Assembly: GCA_033807695.1 (NCBI GenBank)
Contig: CM066300.1
Span: 5,208,001-5,272,000, forward strand
Direction of reading: 5' to 3'
Source of the DNA: Daedaleopsis sinensis
Taxonomy: Eukaryota; Basidiomycota; Agaricomycetes; Polyporales; Polyporaceae
DNA: 64,000 nucleotides
Part shown: positions 55,142 to 64,000 of the stretch, in pieces
How positions within the stretch are numbered: position 1 is the first letter of the stretch
Layout of the letters: every line of letters begins with the position of its first letter
Translations under genes and position numbers: made by a program
Notes under the pieces: model-generated
Databases searched by the model: none
What the model was told of the DNA's origin: nothing
What the model saw: only the letters and a program-made list of their open reading frames with translations

Positions 55142-55429
55142 TTTGTGGTTATCGTGTCGAATTGAAGCCCGACACTGAACGTAGTCGGAATTCAGTACAC
55201 GAGATCTGAGCGAAGTGACAGCGGCCCGGCTGCGTTACTCATCCAAACCCTGGGTCTACAGCGTACGTCTAGTACATGGCAGATGTAACGTATGTGGCTC
55301 TGCCGTACATGAGTCGATCGGAACAAGATAATACACCATCCTAGGTTATGTACCAGATACATCCGTGCGTCAGTATGTCCGTCCGTCTCAAACGGCTGTT
55401 AATTCATGCGTCGAGCTTTTGTTTCAGGA

Positions 55430-55760
55430 CATAGATGAGCTCATCCGCCCGTCCTTGTCTGAAGCAAGATGTTCCATCAGTGCGTCATCCACACATATGT
55501 GGCCCTCTCTCGAGCGCTAGACGGACGGAATTTCAGCCAACAAGTTTACTCACAGCACGCATAGACCGTCGCCGAATGCGTACATCTCATAGTCATATTT
55601 TAGGGTGCGGGCGCGGGGGAAGAAAGAACTCAGATTCGAACGAGTCGTCATGACGCATGGGCGCACGACTTGCATTGCAATGAGACTCGGACTAGGTATG
55701 AGTCCCACATGCTACATGCATACTGCGTTGAAAATGCTCACGGTATGTATATGGCCATGG
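55430..55760 (+). other. 3' block shared with DUF6534-like relic B
   Basis: It contains ATAGATGAGCTCATCC..SEARCS-coding sequence and, at 55590-55740, DNA homologous to 48120-48310 on the other strand. It is probably the terminal exon or 3' flank of copy C. It is not a gene of its own. Confidence 0.45.
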
Positions 55761-55970
55761 ATGGGTACCTGCGAGCACCGCACTCGTTTTCTGAGCCCTT
55801 TTTGAGTAATTTCCCTGCCACGAGATGACATACCGCCTCCAGCGCACCGCCTGAAGAACGCAACATGTAAAAACTTGCTCTTGCGGATCTATAAATATGA
55901 TGGCCAGTGTGCCCTCCGTCGCCGAAGCTACTGGTGCGTGTGTCCGGTCGTGGTGCATTCCACCTCAGAT

Positions 55971-57644
55971 CTAGTACCGATCAGATGCGTCCTTCACCGG
56001 CCGGTACACAAACTCCCCAAACCGCGCCTCCCTCGCCGTGCCGTTGAGGTCCGAGCACGCCATACCCACAAACGCCCCCGTGAAGCTCCCATGCTCCCTG
56101 TGCCCGCCACACTCGTCGCTCAGCACGCTCGCATCCAGCACCGGTCCGATCGCCTGCCATTCAGGTTCATCGCCCTCCGCCAGCCCTCCCAGGGCGTAAT
56201 AGAACTGCAGGCTCGCCCCCCGGACCCAGAGCGACAGCCTCACCGGCCCCTCGCGTGGGATCCGCACCGGTTCCCGCAGGAGCCCCGCCTCAAGGTCGCC
56301 GTCCGGAAATGACGCGTCCGACGCCATGACGAGTAGCTCCCTCTGGCCGTCCGCGTCTGCCGTGACAGCGAGGTAGAAGAAGTTGTAACGGCAGTAGTAC
56401 GCGGTGAGCCCCGCAAACTGCCTCTCGTCCACGGGGCAGAAGTCGACTAGCACTGTCTCGGCGTTGAACGAGAAGTGCGTCTGGCGGCGCGCGACGAGAG
56501 CCTGCTCGAACCAGCTGCCAATGCTCTCCCGGCCGATGAGGGTGATCCCTGCGCCCCCTGCACCGCCAACCTTGAAGATGCGGTCCGGCTCCGGGGTCCG
56601 CAGCCACTGGAAATCCTTGTGCAGCTCCTCCTCGTCGAACGCATACCTCGACTCCGCCCAATAGCCCGTGTTGTCCCTCACGCCCGGGACGTCCACAGAC
56701 AGACTCGGGATGGGCCCGTCCTTGACGTGCAGCCACCCGTCCTCGTCCCACACGCACTCCTGGATGCCCGTCTCCCGCCCCAGAACGCACCTCCTCCGCG
56801 CGGTGATGGGCCGCCCGCAGAGGTGGACGAGATACGTCCGCTCCCCGGAGGGCGTGTCCACGAGGCTCCCATGCCCGGCCCTCTGCAGCGCGGCGCCCGG
56901 TGTGTCCTTGCTTGTGAGAATGTGCGCCTGTGCCGAGTCCGGGTGAGTCTCGTACGGGCCCCAGATGTCGCGCGCCCGCGCGAGGGTGCACGCGTGGTTG
57001 TACCCGGTGCCGCCCTCGGCGGTGAGCAGGTAGTACCAGCCACCGCGCTTGTACAGATGCGGGCCCTCGACGAGGGCGAGGGCGGTCCCCGGGAAGACAT
57101 TGCGCCTGGGACCGACGAGCTTTCCCTCGCGCGCGTCGTACTCCTGCAGCAGGATGCCCGCGAACGCGGAGTTGCCGAGCAGCCCGCCGCGCCGGCGGTG
57201 GTCCCATGCCATGTTGACGAACCACTTCCGGCCCGAGTCCGGATCGTGGAAGAGCGAGGGGTCGAAGCCGCTCGAGTTGACGTAGACGGGGTCCGACCAG
57301 GGCCCGGCGATGGCGGGGGCGGTCACGATGTAGTTGTGCGCGTCCTTGAAGCTCCCGTCCTTGCGCTTCACGTCCGTGTAGACGAGGTAGAAGAGGGTGC
57401 CGTCGTGGCTGAGGCATGGTGCCCACACGCCGCACGAGTCCGGGTTCCCGCGCATGTCGAGCTGGGACTTGCGGGTGAGGGGCCGGCAGACGAGGTCCCA
57501 GTTGGCGAGATCGCGGCTGTGGTGGATCTGAACGCCTGGGAACCACTCAAAGGTGGAGGTTGCGATGTAGTAGTCTTCACCGACGCGGCAGATGGAGGGA
57601 TCTGGGTTGAATCCAGGCAGGATGGGGTTGCGGATCGGAGGCAT
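55971..57644 (-). CDS. GH43 glycoside hydrolase (beta-xylosidase/arabinofuranosidase type)
   Basis: Intronless, 557 aa from the ATG at 57644 (MPPIRNPILPGFNPDPSICR). It has no signal peptide, so it is probably intracellular. The five-bladed propeller carries the GH43 acidic residues: general base Asp in FNPDPSI, the pKa-modulating Asp in SSGFDPSLFHDPDSGRKWFV, and the general acid Glu in ALALVEGPHLYKRGGWYYLL. Other typical segments are YYIATSTFEWFPGVQIHHSR, GVWAPCLSHDGTLFYLVYT and NYIVTAPAIAGPWSDPVYV. The C-terminal beta-sandwich (FSFNAETVLVDFCPVDERQF and AGLTAYYCRYNFFYLAVTAD) matches the GH43 beta-xylosidase subgroup with the extra domain. The expected role is hydrolysis of xylo-oligosaccharides from hemicellulose. 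GC content is high and codons look housekeeping-like. Confidence 0.93.
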   Translation of the reverse strand: MPPIRNPILPGFNPDPSICRVGEDYYIATSTFEWFPGVQIHHSRDLANWDLVCRPLTRKSQLDMRGNPDSCGVWAPCLSHDGTLFYLVYTDVKRKDGSFKDAHNYIVTAPAIAGPWSDPVYVNSSGFDPSLFHDPDSGRKWFVNMAWDHRRRGGLLGNSAFAGILLQEYDAREGKLVGPRRNVFPGTALALVEGPHLYKRGGWYYLLTAEGGTGYNHACTLARARDIWGPYETHPDSAQAHILTSKDTPGAALQRAGHGSLVDTPSGERTYLVHLCGRPITARRRCVLGRETGIQECVWDEDGWLHVKDGPIPSLSVDVPGVRDNTGYWAESRYAFDEEELHKDFQWLRTPEPDRIFKVGGAGGAGITLIGRESIGSWFEQALVARRQTHFSFNAETVLVDFCPVDERQFAGLTAYYCRYNFFYLAVTADADGQRELLVMASDASFPDGDLEAGLLREPVRIPREGPVRLSLWVRGASLQFYYALGGLAEGDEPEWQAIGPVLDASVLSDECGGHREHGSFTGAFVGMACSDLNGTAREARFGEFVYRPVKDASDRY

Positions 57645-58975
57645 CGTGGTGGATGGTTGTTGTGAGATTGCTGACAGTAGTCGTAAGTGGCGAAGACAAG
57701 GATAAATTCGAACGAGATGTACCTGGTACCTGATACTAGATAAGTATGGATCTTGCGGGGAAAAACAACCCGAGACGGCCGCAGGGCCGCCGCAGTGTTC
57801 GGCAAGATCCGTGCCATTGCCTGCCGGGTGTGAAACATAGCACAAATCTCCATAGAGAAATACTTACTATGGCCGATGGATATTTGAACACGCACCTTCG
57901 TCTCTGGTCGACTCTCAGGCATTAGGCTTTAGGAGACAGGGAGGTATCGCGCCGGATGCATCATATACTTGTTCAGCTCGGAGTCGCAACCGGCGCTCTC
58001 CAAGATAGGTCACAAAATGATACAAAAGTGTAGCACGTCCGAGACGTTGCAACGATCTAAGAGAAAGTCAGGAGATGAGTGAGGGATTGATGTGTCCAAG
58101 CGAAGTCTTCGAGGGGTGAGAGTCTTGTTCCTCATCGTGGCAGGGGAACTGTGTCATAGCCAAGGAGAACTTGAAAGCTCACTGGTCACGAGGGATAAAT
58201 CGACAAATGTTTGTCAAGAGCCGACTCGGAGGTGGTATGGTTGTTTGATGTCTCTATTCCAGGCGAGTATTTTGTGAGAAGTAGTCGATAGAGTCAGTCT
58301 GGTGCAGTACAAAGTACTAGGATGTCGATGTGGTTGTGAGTTGTAGAACCGGCTGAGGGAAAGGAGACTCGGAATTCACCGAACGGTTGAGCGTCTACCA
58401 TTGTGTTTTTTATTGACGCTTATTGACGCTTGCTTGGCCTGGTGACGAGCCGCTAGCAGACTTGGCAAACTAATTCGTAGTATACGCGTGTTTCTACTGA
58501 CACCTCATCTAGTATGTATCCAACGTTGCAGCACCGCGTATACTCCGGTGATTATCATTTTTTATATGACGGGCGTGTTGAGTAAGTAGTAGTACTTAAG
58601 TACTTACCCCTGGCAAGGCCATTCTGAGACTACTTACAAGCCAACTAATCTTTCAGCACTACTACCCACTGGCAGACCAGCAGAACCTAATTTCCTATTG
58701 CATTCCTGCCCCAAGAAAGCACGCCAAGGATGGGCCCCAGATATCTGCTCCTCTTTGGAGACACTGGTCCCCACTGACTCGCCTCCAAGACAACTTCAGA
58801 GCTCGCCAAGAATGATCTTCGCCCTCGCTCTGCATCTTCCAAGACTTGCATGAGCTTATAACTCTTGACAGATCTTGAGTCTCGTCGTGCATCTCCTACC
58901 CCCCTGCCTCATCTTCCCTCCTGCCGGTATCTAAGCACTGTCGTAACGTCTGCACCCGCCACAACATATCACAAC
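57645..58975. other. Divergent promoter region of GH43 and ENA genes
   Basis: 1.3 kb without a gene. It has a direct repeat TATTGACGCT twice in tandem (58411-58430) and AT-rich stretches around 58550-58600. No other clear elements were seen. Confidence 0.5.
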
Positions 58976-61900
58976 ATGCCGAACATCCCTCCTCGTTTGA
59001 CGACGCTCTCCCAAGATCTGACTCTCGTCAACCATCCAGGCCATCTCGTTGACAAGTCCGATTCGCTATCACAGGATTTACATCCACCACCTTATCGGCT
59101 CACTCTCGAGCAGGTCGCTGCACAGTATGAAGTCAACATCGCCGCTGGTCTTACCGACGCCCAGGCTCAAGAGCGTCTGCAGAGGTACGGCTCGAATGAG
59201 CTCGAAGGCGGAGATGGAGTCAGTTGGATACAGGTTCTTGTATCGCAAATCGGTACGTTCTCTTCGGCGTTCCGATATTGTTTGAGGAGTCGGTGCTGAG
59301 ATTGTGTGCAGTCAACGCAATGGTCCTCGTCATGATCATCGCTCTGATAGTTTCGCTAGCTATCAGATCTTGGATTGAGGGAGGTGTGATTGCAGGTATG
59401 TACCGCACTCATCTGCGTCTACCCGTCTATTTATACTGGGACCCTTAGGTGTCATTCTGCTCAATGTAGTCGTCGGGTTCATGCAACAATATACCGCCGA
59501 ACAGACCATGTAAGTGTGGGCTCATTGTGTACCGATCCTTTTCGTGCTAATACCCTCCTTTTAAGGGACTCACTGCGCTCACTGGCCTCGCCATCCGCAT
59601 CGGTTATCCGCCACTCCCACCAAACAGTCATTTCATCTTCACAGCTTGTACCCGGAGATATCGTCGTCCTCAAGACGGGCGATGTCGTGCCCGCCGATCT
59701 GCGTCTCTTCGACGGGATGAATCTTGAAGTCGACGAGTCGCTTCTCACCGGCGAGTCCATCCCTGTCGCAAAGAATACCTTTGAAAAGTACGACAGTGAC
59801 ATTCCCGTCGGAGATCGCCTCAACATGGCGTTCTCGTCGAGCACCGTCACCAAGGGCCGTGCGCAGGGTATCGTCACCGCGACTGGGATGAAGACTGAGA
59901 TTGGTGCGATAGCCGCAAGTTTACAAGGTAGCGGAGGGACGAAGGTGCGCAAGGTGCGCCGGAATGACGAGGGCAAGAAGCTTTTCCACTATTACATCTC
60001 CGCATATGCCCTCACCGTGACAGACACCATTGGTCGCTTCCTCGGTGTTAACGTCGGTACTCCGCTCCAGCGACGGCTCAGCCAGCTTGCTGTAGCACTC
60101 TTCGTTGTGGCGGTCGTCTTCGCCGTCATTGTCGCTGCTGCCAACAACTTCGTCAACAACAGGGTCGTTATCATTTACGCCGTTTCTACTGGTGCGCTCT
60201 CACCCCTTCGTTAACCCCGCCGCCCTCTGATCACTCGCGACTGCATCTAGGACTTTGCATGATCCCCGCGTCTCTCATTGTCGTTCTCACCATCACCTTC
60301 GCAGTCAGTACTAAGCGGATGGCTGCACGTCACGTCATCGTTCGCAAGCTCGACTCCATCGAAGCGCTTGGAGCCGTCTCAGACGTTTGCTCCGACAAGA
60401 CCGGTAAGGCCACTCGGTACACTGTTTTCTCGGCGTGCTCCTCATGCAGACGCCCCTTAGGAACTCTCACCCAAGGTCGCATGATATCTCGCCAAGTCTG
60501 GCTCCCTTCACTTGGCAACTGGACTCTTGAGGGCTCAGGGGACCCCTTTGACCCGACCACCGGACGGATGGTGTTCCGCCGCGGAGGGATCGACCCTGCG
60601 CCTCCTGGGGGTGCGGATACTCACGGTGGCGGCGGCGAGGCTCCGAAGCCAAATGCGCTCGAAATGAGCGCATTCCTGGAGTGCTCGTCGCTATGCAACA
60701 TCGCGTCGGTATTCCAGGAGCCTGGGAAGTCGGCGGACGATAAGTCTGCGAATAAGGTGTGGGCTGCGAGGGGCGATCCGACGGAGATGTATGCATCGCA
60801 CTATCAAATTTTTTCGTCCAACGTATCGCTCACTCAATGCTGCAGTGCTCTTCAGGTCCTCGCGCACAGATTCGACCATGGGCGGCCATCACTCATCTCC
60901 CAAGGCTACGCTCAACTCGCGGAGTACCCTTTCTCGTCCGAGCTGAAGCGCATGACCGTCATCTTCCGACGCCCGTGTGATGGAGACGGCACTATTATGA
61001 CTGCGTCCCACGTTGTGCTCATGAAAGGCGCGACAGAGCGCGTGCTCGACGCATGCATGCATATCGTAGCGGCTGATGGAATGCGTCCGATCAAAGCCGC
61101 AGACCAGGATGAGATCATGCGCTATGTCGACGTCATGGCACGCGCGGGGCTCCGCGTACTCTCGCTCGCGGGCAGGGCGTGGGACGGGTCCGTGGAGATT
61201 GAGGGCGTGGACCGGACGGAGGTCGAGCGGGACATGACGTTCTACGGTCTGGTGGGCATCTACGACCCCCCTCGTATGTATTTTATGTCGTCCATGTGTT
61301 TCGTGCATGTGCTGACTTCTTGGGCAGGTATGGAGTCGCGCGGGGCGGTAGCGGACTGCAGGCGCGCTGGGATCGTGGTGCACATGCTCACGGGGGATCA
61401 CCCGAGCACGGCGACGGCGATCGCGAAGGAGATCGGGATTCTCGACGACCAGGACGTCGCGGCAATGCCAAAGCACACGGTTGTGACCGCCGCTGAGTTT
61501 GACCAGCTGTCGGATGAGGAAATCGATAGGATGGAGGAGCTGCCGAGGGTCATTGGACGTTGTTCGCCAGAGACGAAGGTGCGGATGATCGAGGCGCTGC
61601 ATAGGAGGAAGAGGTTTGCCGCGATGAGTGAGTAAGTTCTCTCTGATGGCGTGAACAAACAGGCTTACTCGGTAATGCAGCCGGGGACGGCGTGAATGAC
61701 AGTCCCAGCCTCTCGCGGGCAGACGTCGGGATAGGGATGGGTAGTGGGTCTGATGTCGCGAAGAACGCGTCAGGTATGTCTCTTGTTGTCTTTGCCGATC
61801 CCTATGGTACTTACGCAGCAAAGATATCGTTCTGACCGACGACAACTTCGCATCTATCATTGCCGCTATCCGCGAGGGTCGACGCTCGTTCGACAACATC

Positions 61901-62935
61901 AAGTCGTTCGCGCTTCACCTGTTGGCTGGAAATGTTGGACAGGCGATTGTGTTGATGGTGGGATTGGCATTCAAGGATCAAGAGAACCTCTCCGTGTTCC
62001 CTCTCAGCCCGGGTGAGTCTTTGCATTTCGCTGATCTTCCAGAATACTCAAATACTGAAAATGGACCGCAGTGGAGGTCTTATGGGTCGTCGTCGTGACC
62101 TCGGGTCCTCCTGCCATGGGCCTCGGAATGCAAGACGCTGCGCCCGACGTCATGCGCCGCCCTCCACACAACGCTCGTCGTGGCGTACTGAGCCTCGGTC
62201 CGTCCCTTCGCTCAAACTTCTTACCGGACACTAACTCTGCGTCTCTATCCTGACAGAGCTCCTTGTGGACATGGTCGCGTACGGTATCATCATCGGCGGC
62301 ATCTCCCTCTCCTCCTTTGTGCTCGTCATCTGGGGCTTCGGCGGGGGCAACCTCGGCAGCGGGGGGTGCAACGACTCGCGGGAGGGGTGCGAGACCGTGT
62401 TCCGTGCGCGCGCCACGTGCTTTGCGTCTGTGAGCTGGACGTGCTTGCTCCTCGCGTGGGAGATGGTCGACATGCGCCGCAGCATGTTCTGGATGCACCC
62501 TCGGACGGAGATGCCGTACACGCAGTGGATGAAGGACCTGTGGATGAACCAGGTGTTATTCTGGGTGCGTCTCCTGCTCGTGTGTTCATCGGCTATGAGA
62601 GCTTCCTTGCTGACCCTGCCGTGCGGGTGGTATAGTCTGTCGTGCTCGGTTTCGTCGCGACGTTCCCGATCGTGTATATCCCGGTCATAAACGACAGGGT
62701 TTTCCTGCACGCGCCGATCAGCTGGGAGGTGAGTCGTCTAGATCTGACTGCGTTCACCTATGTCTTTCTGACGGTGCTTATATGCGATTCACCACAGTGG
62801 GGCATCGTCTTCGTTGGCGCACTCGTATTCCTTGTCCTTGTTGAGATTTGGAAGTTCGCCAAGCGCATGTACTTCCGACACGAGAAGCGCGCTCACGCGG
62901 CTGCGATCGCCGGGATCCCCGACTCAGAGGCGTAA
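58976..62935 (+). CDS. ENA1: ENA-type Na+/K+ P-type ATPase (P-type IID)
   Basis: It exports Na+ or K+ across the plasma membrane using ATP. The ATG at 58976 gives MPNIPPRLTTLSQDLTLVNH; the cation-ATPase N-domain is YRLTLEQVAAQYEV..ERLQRYGSNELE. The actuator has LVPGDIVVLKTGDVVPADLR and LLTGESIPVAKNTFEKYDSD. The phosphorylation site DVCSDKTG joins TLTQGRMISRQVWLP over an intron. Later come EYPFSSELKRMTVIFRR, VLMKGATERVLDACMHIV, HMLTGDHPSTATAIAKEIGI, RCSPETKVRMIEALHRR and GDGVNDSPSLSRADVGIGMG. C-terminal helices include FVLVIWGFGGG, SWTCLLLAWEMVDMRRSMFW and GIVFVGALVFLVLVEIWKF. It ends DSEA with TAA at 62933-62935. About ten short introns. The CSDKTGTLTQGRM context and MRRSMFWMHP segment are diagnostic for ENA pumps. 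Confidence 0.93.
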
Positions 62936-64000
62936 ATCCTTGTTCACTCCGTTCAGCTAGCGCAAAGATGTGGTAAGTAATAATATTACGAGCGTGTGCC
63001 TCAGATGACTGCTCAAGATCGAGCACTTACGCATTTTTAGGAACGAGTGTGTGTGTTCGATTGTTTGCACGAATAAGTTGTGGCAGTGTATGTTACTCGT
63101 GTACGTCTTAGTATTTTGACTCCCCTTGATAGGCATTTGGTATTCTGTGTCAGGCCCGATTGGTTCAGGCTCAGAGACTATGGTATAGTTCAAGTGCCCG
63201 TTCAAGCAACCTGTGTTCACCATGTACATGATAGGCACAGCGGAGAATAGATAATGGAGATATCGGTCAGTACCATGAATATGTTCTTGTTGACCGTAAG
63301 GGCCTTTGAGTGACAGAAGGTGAGCATGTCCGGACTCCGAAGTATCTCAAGTGATCATGTGAGTGCCGAAACTGACTACGGAACGATCGGCAGACGTCTT
63401 GAGGGTACTTCTAAAAGTTCACTCTGTCAGCACCGCGGCTACAGTAACCACCAGTTGATACCACCACCTACCCCCCGAACCCTGAGACGAAACTACAGTA
63501 CCACTCCCAGATATCACGAAATTTAGGGTCGGCACTTTTGCTGCGATGAGCTCCGGTAGTCGTTGTACGCGCATGGTGGAAACAAACACGGAGGAAGTTG
63601 CAGCGAACGCCATCGAATGTGAACAATATCGGACCTTAAGGTGAGAACCGTTTGGACCGCAGATCAGCACGCGCAGCCAAGGCTGAAGTCATGCTCTGCA
63701 GGTTTCCGCGTGCCGGACTGCAACCCCAGGTACGGGTGCATTCATCTATCGAGGAAGCGCGGGGTCGGACCCGCTTTGAATGGGGTGCTACACAATGGTG
63801 GCGTTTTCGTGGGCTACGTACAGTGTTGCTGGTACCGAAAGCTGCTGCGTGCGTGCCGAGCTGCGCCGGTTGATCGTGGTCTGAGCGAAATAGAAGAAGA
63901 TTTGCGAACGCACGAGTAATGCCCGATTCATCCGTATGGTATGTGGCATTCAGGTAGAGAACACGATTCAGCATCGCAGGGACGCATGTGAGTCTGTCCA
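62936..64000 (-). pseudogene. Possible DUF6534-like relic, copy D, at the right edge
   Basis: No intact gene. Minus-strand pieces resemble the family in the right order: GGRWWYQLVVTVAAVLTE (about 63420-63480), NIFMVLTDISIIYSPLC (about 63245-63295, compare ATVTDISITIILC of copy A) and IMYMVNTGCLN (about 63200-63230, compare IMYSVNTGLLTR). The connecting sequence and later helices are missing. This is weak evidence from short matches, and the window ends before the expected 5' exons. Confidence 0.3.

Noticed and set aside
56475..57665. 396-codon open frame on the plus strand opposite the GH43 gene
   Set aside because: High-GC antisense shadow of a well-supported single-exon enzyme; no domain or Met-led conserved start.
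63641..63919. Short plus-strand frames near the right edge
   Set aside because: Two overlapping plus frames and one minus frame of similar length, none with recognisable content.

Overview
The window is nuclear DNA of a basidiomycete fungus, most likely an Agaricomycete of the wood-decay type. The genes are GC-rich and cut by many short GT-AG introns of about 50-70 bp. Several families are ones I associate with Basidiomycota: DUF6589, DUF6534-type membrane proteins, F-box proteins with C-terminal Cys motifs, and two-LysM secreted proteins. Housekeeping genes have clear fungal orthologues. No rRNA, convincing tRNA or CRISPR array was seen.

Layout. 1.4-6 kb: a secreted beta-propeller-like protein, then two secreted LysM genes on the minus strand. 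7-12.4 kb: tRNA-dihydrouridine synthase (DUS1), a truncated frameshifted DUF6589 relic, and the ubiquitin shuttle factor DSK2. 13.5-18 kb: two tandem paralogues of a multi-pass membrane protein family, the second with an N-terminal C2-like module. 19.5-24.5 kb: a third LysM gene, an IFI6/ISG12-like gene and two F-box genes. 25.1-29.4 kb: a USP12/46-type deubiquitinase. 29.9-37.2 kb: a 7.3-kb mobile element. 37.7-40.9 kb: the biotin-carrying alpha subunit of methylcrotonyl-CoA carboxylase. 41-45.4 kb: two more IFI6-like genes, an F-box gene and an F-box relic. 45.7-55.8 kb: DUF6534-like genes and relics on both sides of a SKT5/CHS4-type chitin synthase activator. 56-57.6 kb: a GH43 glycosidase. 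59-62.9 kb: an ENA-type Na+/K+ P-type ATPase. The last kilobase may hold a further DUF6534-like relic.

The most notable object is the element at 29874-37183. It has 41-bp terminal inverted repeats (39/41 identical) and a perfect 9-bp target-site duplication. It carries only two genes, a 996-aa DUF6589 protein and a 756-aa RecQ-like helicase. They converge so tightly that their stop codons overlap. I read it as a cut-and-paste-like DNA transposon whose candidate transposase is the DUF6589 protein. I do not know a published description of it.

Other signals: (i) an inverted segmental duplication of an IFI6-like/F-box/F-box block (20.3-24.6 kb against 45.4-42.2 kb), with one F-box copy decayed; (ii) IFI6-like proteins that end in a Cys-rich, metallothionein-like tail; (iii) a deubiquitinase whose catalytic Cys codon is split by a 948-bp intron after a 14-nt microexon; (iv) enlarged introns that hold internal tandem duplications; (v) a short interstitial telomere-type repeat inside an intron next to the helicase element.
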